Shown here: in pieces, positions 1 through 6,650 of the stretch
Numbering within the stretch: the stretch's first letter is position 1
Layout: every line of letters starts with the position of its first letter
Source of the DNA: UMGS1590 sp036303105
GTDB lineage: Bacteria; Bacillota; Peptococcia; Peptococcales; Peptococcaceae
NCBI GenBank assembly: GCA_036303105.1
Contig: JAXJBF010000107.1
Span: 1-20,488 of the forward strand
DNA length: 20,488 nt
Direction: 5' to 3'
Position numbers and translations under genes: made by a program
Notes under the pieces: generated by a model
Told to the model about the DNA's origin: nothing
The model's input: only the letters and a program-made list of their open reading frames with translations
Databases searched by the model: none

Positions 1-306
1 AACCCAAGCGACGCTTGAAACTTGCAAGCGAACTCAAGCGAATCCAAGCGACGCTTGAAACTTGCAAGCAAATGCAAGCAAACCCAAGCGACGCTTGAAA
101 CTTGCAAGCGAACTCAAGCGCATCCAAGCGACGCTTGAACATTGCAAGCGAATGCAAGCAAATCCAAGCGACGCTTGAACATTGCAAGCAAAAGCAAGCG
201 ACGCTTGAAACTTGCAAGCAAATGCAAGCGCATCCAAGCGATGCTTAAAACTTGCAAGCAAATGCAAGCGCATCCAAGCGACGCTTGAAACTTGCAAGCG
301 AATCAA
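1..306. repeat. 10-bp-phased CAAGC array (module 1)
   Basis: The motif CAAGC or its variants recurs every 10 bp. Higher-order units carry the perfect odd palindrome CAAGCGACGCTTG, which starts at 5, 45, 85, 125, 165, 195 and 275, with a degenerate copy at 235. The main period is therefore 40 bp (four decamers), with one 30-bp step. Each unit also contains GCTTGAAACTTGCAAGC, which can fold back on itself. There are no spacers, so this is not a CRISPR array. The array probably begins before the window. The open frames across it are simple translations of the repeat. Confidence 0.9.
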
Positions 307-308
307 GC

Positions 309-399
309 TAAGGATAAGGATAAGGCAAAGGTAAGGGTAAAGGATAAGGTAAAGGATAAGGTTAAGGATAAGGTTAAGGTTAAGGTAAAAGCAAAGGAT
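309..399. repeat. AAGGATAAGG purine tract (module 1)
   Basis: A roughly 6-bp-periodic run of AAGGATA, AAGGTA and AAGGCA units follows the CAAGC array through the junction AATCAAGCTAAGGATAAGG. The plus strand is almost all purine plus T. Because six is a multiple of three, it keeps a Lys-Asp/Lys-Val reading frame open, which looks fortuitous. Confidence 0.88.
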
Positions 400-400
400 C

Positions 401-507
401 AATATATCTCTCTATTGTTGACGCATGGCTGCGCACTCTGGGGGGGATGTGTGCAGCTGCTGCTGCACCACGGAGAGGGGGCCTTATCCTCTGGCGATGG
501 CCAGGAG
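401..507. repeat. conserved hairpin unit, copy 1
   Basis: This is the first of three near-identical units beginning ATCTCTCT...TTGTTGACGCATGGCTGCGCAC. It contains a perfect hairpin, GTGCAGC-TGCT-GCTGCAC (451-468), then CACGGAGAGGGGGCCTTATC and a second hairpin, CTGGC-GATG-GCCAG (491-504). The other copies are at 839-947 and 1198-1301. I recognise no gene, tRNA or known repeat family in it. Confidence 0.85.
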
Positions 508-621
508 GGCGGGCTGGCATTGCTTGGCTGGCGGTGAGGATGAAGGGAGAAAAACGTGTTGCAGGCAGCAGGCGCGATGATGCAACATCCAAGGCTGGGT
601 TCTGTTTGCCTGTGCAAACGC
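508..621. other. unique segment interrupting module 1/2 junction
   Basis: In copy 2 of the hairpin unit, CAGGAG is followed almost at once by CAGGCTGTCTAGC. In copy 1 the two are separated by about 115 bp of non-repeated sequence. No coding frame with a ribosome binding site is seen. It contains a small fold, TTTGC-CTGT-GCAAA (606-619). It may be an insertion into copy 1, or ancestral sequence deleted from copy 2. Confidence 0.5.
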
Positions 622-754
622 CAGGCTGTCTAGCAATGCTACAATTTGCCTAGCAAAAGCTAGCGACGCTACAATTTGTCTAGCAAAAGCTAGCGACGCT
701 ACAAATTTTCTAGCAAAAGCTAGCGATGCTACAATTTTTCTAGCAAATCTAGCT
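622..754. repeat. 10-bp-phased CTAGC array (module 2)
   Basis: CTAGC recurs about every 10 bp in a 30-bp unit that reads CTAGCAAAAGCTAGCGACGC then TACAATTTGT. It shares the GCGACGC centre with the array at 1-306, but the flanking arms are TA...TA instead of CAA...TTG, so the palindrome is kept. CTAGCAAAAGCTAG is a further 5-bp-stem hairpin. The array ends with AAATCTAGCTAAGGATAAGG, the same kind of junction as in module 1. Confidence 0.88.
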
Positions 755-838
755 AAGGATAAGGCTAAGGTAAAGGATAAGGATAAGGCTAAGGATAAGG
801 CTAAGGCAAAAGCAAAGGATAAGGATAGGGCTAGGGAT
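755..838. repeat. AAGGATAAGG purine tract (module 2)
   Basis: This is the second tract of AAGGATA/AAGGCTA/AAGGCA hexamer-like units. It starts straight after the CTAGC array and ends in GGGCTAGGGAT before hairpin unit 2. Its composition is the same as at 309-399 and 1073-1197. Confidence 0.88.
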
Positions 839-947
839 TTATATCTCTCTGTGTTGTTGACGCATGGCTGCGCACGCTGGGGCGGGTGTGTGCAGCTGCC
901 GCTGCACCACGGAGAGGGGGCCTTATCCTCTGGTGATGGTCAGGAGA
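839..947. repeat. conserved hairpin unit, copy 2
   Basis: This is the second copy of the unit seen at 401-507. The GTGCAGC-TGCC-GCTGCAC hairpin is at 890-907. The second hairpin is CTGGT-GATG-GTCAG (930-943); both differences from copy 1 turn G-C pairs into G-U pairs, so an RNA fold would survive. It runs into CAGGCTGTCTAGC and array 3. Confidence 0.85.
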
Positions 948-1072
948 GCAGGCTGTCTAGCGACGCTACAATTTTTCTAGCAAAAGCTAGCAATGCTAGA
1001 CAAATATCTAGCAAATGTAGCAATGCTAGAAATGCTAGATTTGCTAGCCTAGCATTTCTAGCAAATCTAGCT
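948..1072. repeat. CTAGC array (module 3)
   Basis: This third array begins CAGGCTGTCTAGCGACGCTA, like array 2, then becomes less regular, with many CTAGC, GCTAG and CTAGA elements. It ends GCAAATCTAGCTAAGGATAA, matching the end of array 2. The strand carries about eleven CTAG tetranucleotides in 125 bp. Confidence 0.85.
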
Positions 1073-1197
1073 AAGGATAAGGATAAGGCAAAGGATAAGG
1101 CTAAGGCAAAGGTAAAGGATAAGGCAAAGGATAAGGCAAAGGATAAGGCAAGGGCAAAGGGATAAGGCAAAAGCAAAGGATAAGGTGAAGGCTAGGG
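1073..1197. repeat. AAGGATAAGG purine tract (module 3)
   Basis: This is the longest of the three purine tracts, made of AAGGATA, AAGGCA and AAGGCTA units. It ends GGCTAGGGATC, closely matching the end of tract 2, and leads directly into hairpin unit 3. Confidence 0.88.
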
Positions 1198-1301
1198 ATC
1201 TCTCTCTGTGTTGTTGACGCATGGCTGCGCACTCTGGGGGGGATGTGTGCAGCTGCCGCTGCACCACGGAGAGGGGCCCCATCACCTGGCGTCGTTTCAG
1301 G
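1198..1301. repeat. conserved hairpin unit, copy 3
   Basis: Identity with copies 1 and 2 is clear to about 1276. The GTGCAGC-TGCC-GCTGCAC hairpin is at 1247-1264. Beyond GGAGAGGGG the sequence diverges, yet a stem at the equivalent place is retained with a different sequence: CCTGG (1285-1289) against TCAGG (1297-1301), including one G-U pair. No further array follows. Confidence 0.8.
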
Positions 1302-1543
1302 ACGAGTTGGCACAGCTGCGCAGGGCGGAAGGCGGCGTGGTCTGTGCAGGGCGTTCGTTCATGATTGGAGAGTGTTTCCGATAGAGAAACAATAGTGGCG
1401 AAAATTAGAGGATGGGCTGATGTTGTTGATTATTCAGGGACAACGTGGTACACTTCATGTATGGGTGATTTTTAGAGAAAGGCGCGCAGATGCAGCAACG
1501 ACCGAGGGCTGGCGGTGTGTGGGGCAGAGGCTGCTCTGGGCGC
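1302..1543. other. no gene seen
   Basis: There is no coding frame with a start and ribosome binding site. A promoter-like pair on the plus strand, TTGATT (1426-1431), 17 bp, then TGG-TACACT (1446-1454), is present, but nothing recognisable lies downstream of it before the convergent phosphatase gene. Confidence 0.5.
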
Positions 1544-1584
1544 AAAAAAACGCCCGCAGCAGACAGGGGCGGTGTCTGTGCGGG
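1544..1584 (-). terminator. terminator of hydS-phosphatase operon
   Basis: On the minus strand the stem CCCGCA-CAGACA pairs with TGTCTG-C-TGCGGG (one bulged base, GC-rich loop) and is followed by TTTTTTT. It lies 11 bp past the phosphatase stop codon. Confidence 0.88.
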
Positions 1585-1595
1585 ACGTTGGCCGT

Positions 1596-2765
1596 TTAGT
1601 AATACTGGATGCTGGTTTTTTTGCCGGCTTCTTCGAGCTTGCGGCAGAGGGTTTTGATGGCGGTGATTTTGTTGTCGAAGGCGATGTTGGTGCCGCTGTG
1701 GGCGTCGTTGAAGGCGGTGCCGAAAAAGATGTTGATGTTGGTGCTCTCCATGAACAGGGCACGGTAGAGCAGCTCGTCTGGCCGCTGTCCGAGGCGAAGG
1801 ATGTGGTCCGGATCGGCGGCGATGCGTTCGTGCAGCGCTAGGGTGTGCTGCAGGGTGATGATGCCTTCGGTGGTGAGGTCGACGCCTTCGATGCGGCCCA
1901 TGTCGGGCACATCGGCATCGCCGGAGCCCTGGATGAGCTCGAGGGGCTTGCCAAGGTAGTTGGCGACGATCTGGCTGGTGGTGCCGCCGCAGACGATGTG
2001 TTTGCCGCGCTTGGAGAAAAAGAGGCGCAGGGCTGCTTTTTCATCGTGGCCGCGGGCCGGCGGCCCCATGACCACATTGGCGGTGGCGTGGCGGCAGAAG
2101 CGCATCACAGCGATGGTGCGGTCGTCGCCAAACTGGCCGTCGCTCATGATGTTGCAGCGTTCGTCGAGGAGGGCGGCGGTGACGGCGGCGCAGTTGCCAG
2201 CCAGGTCGGTGCCTGCGAGAAAGTCGCCGATTTCCTGGATGGACCAGCCGTCGATGGTGCTGACGCCGATGCCGGCATGGGTGACGCCGTCGCTCATCAT
2301 GAGCAGCAGGTCGCCGCTTTGGATGCGCAGGGTGCGTTCGTGGATTTCTTTGTCGCCGACAAAGCGCACCTGACATTGGGTTGGCAGGGCTTTGCCGTTG
2401 CGAAAGAGGATGCAGGGCGGGTTGCCGTATTCCACGAGAAAGAGCTGGTCGCCGCGGATCTGAGCGGCGGTGAAGGTGGCGTAGGCCATGCCGCGTTCTT
2501 TGCACAGGGGCAGCGAGGCGGCGATGGTGTCGACGCACTCCGCCAGGGGCAGGCCGTGTTCCAGCAGGCGCCCGAGGATGGTGGAGGTGATGGTGGACAT
2601 GATGTTGGCCTTGACGCCGCTGCCCATGCCGTCGGAAAGGACGGTGACAGGGTGCTCGGCGCTGCCAAATTCACCGCAGAAGTCGCCGCAGAGGCCTTCG
2701 CCATCGTGGTTATGGGTGATGACGGCACGATCGAGAAACAGGTCTTGGGGCATTGCTTTAGTCAT
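1596..2765 (-). CDS. SpoIIE/PP2C-type serine phosphatase linked to sensory hydrogenase
   Basis: This is a 389-residue cytoplasmic protein. Residues 1-225 form a SpoIIE-like PP2C phosphatase domain, a metal-dependent serine/threonine phosphatase. The metal-binding signatures are visible as SDGMGSG (D45), MSDGVTHAG (D159) and GDDRTIAV (D214/D215). Residues 250-389 form a second, conserved-looking region (VCGGTTSQIVANYLGKPL, then GRIEGVDLTTEGIITL) of a kind I associate with hydrogenase-linked SpoIIE proteins; its function is unknown to me. The ATG overlaps the end of the sensory hydrogenase gene by 8 bp and has GGAGG six bases upstream, inside that gene, so the two are translationally coupled. 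The phosphatase is probably the output of the sensor. Its substrate is not visible here; no anti-sigma or anti-anti-sigma gene is in the window. Confidence 0.9.
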   Translation of the reverse strand: MTKAMPQDLFLDRAVITHNHDGEGLCGDFCGEFGSAEHPVTVLSDGMGSGVKANIMSTITSTILGRLLEHGLPLAECVDTIAASLPLCKERGMAYATFTAAQIRGDQLFLVEYGNPPCILFRNGKALPTQCQVRFVGDKEIHERTLRIQSGDLLLMMSDGVTHAGIGVSTIDGWSIQEIGDFLAGTDLAGNCAAVTAALLDERCNIMSDGQFGDDRTIAVMRFCRHATANVVMGPPARGHDEKAALRLFFSKRGKHIVCGGTTSQIVANYLGKPLELIQGSGDADVPDMGRIEGVDLTTEGIITLQHTLALHERIAADPDHILRLGQRPDELLYRALFMESTNINIFFGTAFNDAHSGTNIAFDNKITAIKTLCRKLEEAGKKTSIQYY

Positions 2766-4443
2766 GGTCGTCCTCCGTGATCACAGATTCTTTGAGGTCG
2801 CTGATGGCGATTTTGGTTTCAGCCGCTGTTTCGCCAAGCAGGGAGGCGATTTCATGGACCATGCGCAGCTGTTTTTCGACGATCTGGTCGGCGATGGCAG
2901 CGGTTTGCTGGCGCTTCTGCATGGTGCGGCGGTGGCGCGTTTTTTCCTCGGTGACGTTTTTCAGGATGCAGATGATGAGGTTGGCGTCGCGGTTGACCTG
3001 CAGGGTTTCGTCGAGGTAGAGACCGTAGTCAGGCAGGTAGATGCTGGCGGACGTTGTCGTTTCGTCACCGGCAAGCAGATCGACAAAGTTGGATTCGTCG
3101 AGGATGGTGCCGATGGGCTGGCCGATGAGGCTGGCGGCGTCGAGCCCAAAGATGGCGCAGGCAGCCGGGTTGGCCTGGGCGATGTTGAGGGACATGTCGA
3201 CGCTGATGATGCCGCTTGGCATGCTGTCGATGATGTTGCCGGCGTAGTTTTCGGCGCGCTTGCGAATGTAAGGCATGCACATGTCGATTTCGGCCTTGCC
3301 GAAGAGCACGGCGCGGGCTTTCTCGCGGCAGGTGGAGTAGCCGCACATGCCGCAGTTGAGCTCATCTTCCGGCGAGAATTTGTCCATTTGGCGCAGCACC
3401 GCTTCGATCTGCTCCTTGGTTGGCTCGAGGCGGAAGACGCGCTTGGTCTGGAAGGTGGTGGTAATGTCGAGGCTGGTGTCAATGTTGTAGTCCTGGTCGT
3501 AGTCGCTGGTTGCAGCAGACTGGCGGGTTTTGACGGCGCCGCGCAGGGTGCCCAGGGATTTGCGCTGGAAGGATGGGCCGCCGACACAGCCGCCTTTGCA
3601 GAAGTTCATCTCGATGAAGCAGTGGGGCAGTTTGCCGGCAATGACATCGTCGATGGTTTGCTTGACGCCTTCAAAGCCGCTGATCGGCAGGTAGTTGATG
3701 CCTGGTTCTTTGTGCATGGTGGAGAGGATGCCGCTTGACATTGGGAAGAGGCGGCTCAGGCGCGGGGTGTTTTTGAAATGCTCATCTTCACGGACAGTGA
3801 TGCCTTCGGTGGCCAGCCAGTCTTCGAGCTCTTCAAAGAGAAGCACCGCCGACACGTTGCTGCCGTTTTCAATGGCCTCGCCTTTTTTCGACAGGCAGGG
3901 GCCGATGAAGACGAACTTGGCCTCAGGGTATTGTTCGCGCAGACGCTTGGCGATGGCCTTCATCGGCGTGAGCACTGGCAGCAGGTATTTTGCCGCTTCG
4001 GGCCGGTGGCGGCGGATGTAGTAGTTGACGCTGGCGCAGCAGGAGGTGATCCAGGTTTGCGAAGGATCTTCGGCGACGATGCGCTCATACTCGCTCTTGA
4101 CGAGATAGGCACCTTCGGCGACCTCGAACACATCGGCAAAGCCAAGCTTGCGCAGGCCGCTTTTCATGTTTTCGAACGAGGTGTTGAAGTAAGCGGCAAA
4201 GCTTGGCGCGACAATGGCGATGACGGTTTCATGCTGCGCGAGCAGCACCTTGATCATCGGCACGTCGTTGATGTCTTCTTTGGCGTGCTGCGGGCAGACG
4301 ATGGTGCAGTTGCCGCAGAGGATGCATTCGCCAGGCAATATGGAGGCGGCGTGGTCCTTGACCCGGATGGATTTGACCGGGCAGTAGCGCACACATTTGT
4401 AGCAGTCTTTGCAGTTGACTTTTTTAAATTCGAGGATGCTCAT
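2758..4443 (-). CDS. hydS: sensory [FeFe] hydrogenase with PAS domain (phosphatase-linked type)
   Basis: This is a 561-residue soluble protein. It begins with two [4Fe-4S] ferredoxin motifs (C11, C14, C17, C21 and C40, C43, C46, C50). The H-cluster domain covers about 70-300, with the three cysteine loops TSCCA (133-137), GPCLSKKGE (181-189) and FCKGGCVGGP (281-290). A further four-cysteine motif is at C364, C367, C372 and C389. A PAS domain (about 398-500) and a short charged helical tail follow. This order matches the sensory group C hydrogenases rather than H2-producing enzymes; the adjoining phosphatase fits the phosphatase-linked subtype. In the first loop the usual CCP is CCA, but both cysteines are kept. 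The likely role is detecting H2 or redox state and passing the signal through PAS to the phosphatase. RBS AAGGAAAGGA precedes the ATG. It has its own promoter and is separated from the upstream operon by a terminator. Confidence 0.92.
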   Translation of the reverse strand: MSILEFKKVNCKDCYKCVRYCPVKSIRVKDHAASILPGECILCGNCTIVCPQHAKEDINDVPMIKVLLAQHETVIAIVAPSFAAYFNTSFENMKSGLRKLGFADVFEVAEGAYLVKSEYERIVAEDPSQTWITSCCASVNYYIRRHRPEAAKYLLPVLTPMKAIAKRLREQYPEAKFVFIGPCLSKKGEAIENGSNVSAVLLFEELEDWLATEGITVREDEHFKNTPRLSRLFPMSSGILSTMHKEPGINYLPISGFEGVKQTIDDVIAGKLPHCFIEMNFCKGGCVGGPSFQRKSLGTLRGAVKTRQSAATSDYDQDYNIDTSLDITTTFQTKRVFRLEPTKEQIEAVLRQMDKFSPEDELNCGMCGYSTCREKARAVLFGKAEIDMCMPYIRKRAENYAGNIIDSMPSGIISVDMSLNIAQANPAACAIFGLDAASLIGQPIGTILDESNFVDLLAGDETTTSASIYLPDYGLYLDETLQVNRDANLIICILKNVTEEKTRHRRTMQKRQQTAAIADQIVEKQLRMVHEIASLLGETAAETKIAISDLKESVITEDDHD

Positions 4444-4477
4444 GGGCGTGGGTCCTTTCCTTGCATAATCTTATTTT

Positions 4478-4511
4478 ATTATATCATAGCGCCGGGCCCA
4501 CAGGACAGCAA
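4478..4511 (-). promoter_or_regulatory. hydS promoter
   Basis: On the minus strand, -35 TTGCTG (4506-4511), a 17-bp spacer and -10 TATGAT (4483-4488) are seen. An overlapping second -10, TATAAT (4478-4483), is one helix-step downstream. It lies just after the upstream operon's terminator and about 35 bp before the hydS start. Confidence 0.75.
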
Positions 4512-4513
4512 AT

Positions 4514-4543
4514 AAAAAAGCGCCGCGGAAAATCCGCAGCGCT
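4514..4543 (-). terminator. terminator after the ABC/fusion operon
   Basis: On the minus strand the 11-bp stem AGCGCTGCGGA / TCCGCGGCGCT (one G-U), with a 3-nt loop, is followed by TTTTTT. It lies 11 bp past the fusion gene's stop and separates it from hydS. Confidence 0.9.
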
Positions 4544-4553
4544 CGAAAGGCGT

Positions 4554-5864
4554 TTATTGCAAGGGATTGTGACCGTGGACGGCGTGGGCCGGCAGAAAAT
4601 GCCAGGCGGCAAAGTCGTTGGCGAGAAAATCTGCCAGGAAGGCTTTGGCGTCGTCCTTGAACACAGCGCCCGAAGGAATGGTGACCCCATGGGTGATGGG
4701 CGCACCGACGACGGTGTTGTCGGCGTCCACAGCGAAGGCAGCACTGGCGTAGACATCGGCCAGCGCCGGATTGGAAAGGTTCATCTCATCGGGCAGGTTG
4801 GCGAACTGGGCGCCGCGCGATGCAGCCGCTGAGTAGTACTCGATGGTGTACTGGTGGGCTGGTGCCGTGGCCGGCGTCAGGGCTGGGTCCATGCCGATGT
4901 GGCCGGGATGCGCCAGGAGACGGTCGCCAAGGCCGGGTTCCACTGCGTTGGCCAGCATCAGCGCCATGACGCCGCGATAGCCGCCTGGGTCGCCGTAAGG
5001 GTTCTTATGGTAGAAGGTGGCATCCGGCGCGAGGAGCTTTTCTTTCCAGTTGTCGTCGGCAATGCTCGCGCCTTTGCTGGTACTGATGACCATCTTGTTC
5101 GAGGCAAAGGTGATGTAGCCGTCGGCGTGGGCGGGCATCAGCATTTGCGCAATGGTGGTGTCATCGGCGGTGACGAGCAGGTCGCAGCGTTCGCCAGCGA
5201 GAATGCGGCGCACCAAATCGATGGAGCCGCCGGTGTGGACCTCGGCCTGCCGTTCAGGATGGGCCAGGTTCCAGCGCTGAGCCGTGGCGGTGACCACGTT
5301 CAGGGCGACGCCGGCGGTGAAAATCTGCAGGGTTTTGTCGCGTTCGCAGTACATGTCGCGGCAGTCGCGGATGAGAAAGAGCTCATGGCGCACATCGTTG
5401 ACTTTCTGGGCGAGGATGCCGAGAAAATTGCGCAGCAGCTGTCCCTGTGCAGGGGCAATGGCGCTGTCGTAGAAAGTGGTCATGGCGTTTTCTGCAAATT
5501 CGAGAATGTCGGCGTCGTAAGGCAGCGGATGCGGCTTGTGGAAAGGCCGTTTGTGGCCGTTTTGGCGCGGAGCGAGGGTGTCGCCCATGTGCGACAGCGC
5601 CGGTATTTCGTGCATCAGCATGCCCGGTTCGCCAAATTTCGGCATGTCGTACTGAAAGGCGCGCGCGACCAGTTCTTGTGCAGGCGTGGTGCGCAGAAAC
5701 ATGCGAAAGTGGCCGGGGGTCATCTTCGGCAGGGTGTCGCCAGCCTTGACATGGATGATCGCTGGCTGCATGGCGTCCAGGAGCGCGACGATGTCCTGAT
5801 CGGCAATGCCCTGAAACAGGGTGGTGGTTTTTAATTCCGGCAGATAGTCGGTGTAGATGCTCAT
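4554..5864 (-). CDS. CRP-like domain fused to ModA/WtpA-like solute-binding domain
   Basis: This is a 436-residue protein without a signal peptide or membrane segment, so probably cytosolic. Residues 12-165 resemble the cyclic-nucleotide-binding fold of CRP/FNR regulators. The start LFQGIADQDIVALLDAM and the long dimer-helix-like stretch LLRNFLGILAQKVNDV (143-158) fit, but the phosphate-binding cassette is not recognisable. Where CRP would have a helix-turn-helix, residues 177-430 instead resemble periplasmic molybdate/tungstate-binding proteins: AGVALNVVTATAQRWNL, TGGSIDLVRRILAG, CDLLVTADDT, ITFASNKMVI, NPYGDPGGYRGVMAL and AKAFLADFLAN. The domain reading comes from remembered family patterns and was not searched. 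RBS AAGGAGG is present. The ATG is 15 bp after the ATPase gene, so it is co-transcribed with the importer. An intracellular ligand sensor or metal/oxyanion chaperone is the likeliest role. Confidence 0.72.
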   Translation of the reverse strand: MSIYTDYLPELKTTTLFQGIADQDIVALLDAMQPAIIHVKAGDTLPKMTPGHFRMFLRTTPAQELVARAFQYDMPKFGEPGMLMHEIPALSHMGDTLAPRQNGHKRPFHKPHPLPYDADILEFAENAMTTFYDSAIAPAQGQLLRNFLGILAQKVNDVRHELFLIRDCRDMYCERDKTLQIFTAGVALNVVTATAQRWNLAHPERQAEVHTGGSIDLVRRILAGERCDLLVTADDTTIAQMLMPAHADGYITFASNKMVISTSKGASIADDNWKEKLLAPDATFYHKNPYGDPGGYRGVMALMLANAVEPGLGDRLLAHPGHIGMDPALTPATAPAHQYTIEYYSAAASRGAQFANLPDEMNLSNPALADVYASAAFAVDADNTVVGAPITHGVTIPSGAVFKDDAKAFLADFLANDFAAWHFLPAHAVHGHNPLQ

Positions 5865-5879
5865 GGTCGTTCCTCCTTG

Positions 5880-6650
5880 TTACACGACGACGCAAATGTT
5901 GCGTCCTGCATCTGGATCGTAGACGGTCTTGATCGACAGGCCGTAGAGCTTTGACAAGGTTTCACCGTTGAGGGAATCGCTTGCCAGGCCCACATCGAGC
6001 ACCCCCTGGCGATCAAGGATGGCGACCTTGCCATTGAGAATGATGGCGTGGTCAGGGTTGTGGGTGGTCATGATCAGGGCATAGCCTTCGTCGGCCAGCT
6101 GGCTGACCATCTGCACCACGCGGAATTGATTGCCATAGTCCAGGTGAGCGGTCGGTTCATCCAGAAGGATGATCTGCGGCTGCTGGGTCAGGGCGCGGGC
6201 AATGGTGACCTGCTGGCGCTCGCCGCCGGAAATTTCCGTGTAGAGCTTGTCACGCAGGTGGTAGATGCCAAGGCGGTTGAGGGCGTCGTCGGCGATGGCG
6301 TAGTCCTCTTTGGACGGGCTGCCAAAGGCACCGATGTAAGGCGAACGGCCCATGACGGTGAAATCACGCACCGTGAAGGCATAGGTCGGCAGATGCACCT
6401 GGGGCACATAGCCGATGACCTTGGCAATGTCGCGCATGCTCATGTCCGTCATCGGCTGGCCGTTGAGCAGAATGGTGCCGGATTTTGGCTTGAGCAGGTT
6501 GGCGATGCAGTTGAGCAGCGTCGACTTGCCGGCGCCGTTGGTGCCGAGGATGGAGAGCACCTCGCCTTTGTCGAGGGAAAAGCTCACATCATGAAAGATG
6601 GTGCGTTTTTTGTCGTATGAAAAACTGAGATTTTGTACGTCTAATATCAT
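5880..6650 (-). CDS. ABC transporter ATPase (FecE/BtuD/MolC type)
   Basis: This is a 256-residue ATPase of a metal-chelate, cobalamin or oxyanion importer. Walker A GTNGAGKS (36-43), Q-loop Q84, signature ISGGERQQ (140-147), Walker B IILLDEP (160-166) and switch H197 are all intact. Its length is normal for the FecE/FepC group. The ATG overlaps the permease stop as ATGA, indicating translational coupling. It energises uptake by the permease encoded just upstream. The substrate cannot be read from the ATPase itself. Confidence 0.92.
   Translation of the reverse strand: MILDVQNLSFSYDKKRTIFHDVSFSLDKGEVLSILGTNGAGKSTLLNCIANLLKPKSGTILLNGQPMTDMSMRDIAKVIGYVPQVHLPTYAFTVRDFTVMGRSPYIGAFGSPSKEDYAIADDALNRLGIYHLRDKLYTEISGGERQQVTIARALTQQPQIILLDEPTAHLDYGNQFRVVQMVSQLADEGYALIMTTHNPDHAIILNGKVAILDRQGVLDVGLASDSLNGETLSKLYGLSIKTVYDPDAGRNICVVV

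Noticed and set aside
1..306. CRISPR array
   Set aside because: Units of 30-40 bp are made wholly of repeated decamers; there are no unique spacers and no cas genes.
292..1176. Lys/Asp-rich open frames on plus and Leu/Ile-rich frames on minus
   Set aside because: They are translations of hexamer and decamer repeats, change with repeat phase, and lack ribosome binding sites.
1426..1454. Plus-strand promoter TTGATT-17-TGGTACACT
   Set aside because: Plausible by consensus, but no gene, RNA or terminator in the right orientation follows before the convergent phosphatase.
1845..3738. Long plus-strand frames opposite the phosphatase and hydS
   Set aside because: Antisense shadows of GC-rich coding sequence; the minus-strand proteins carry clear family motifs.
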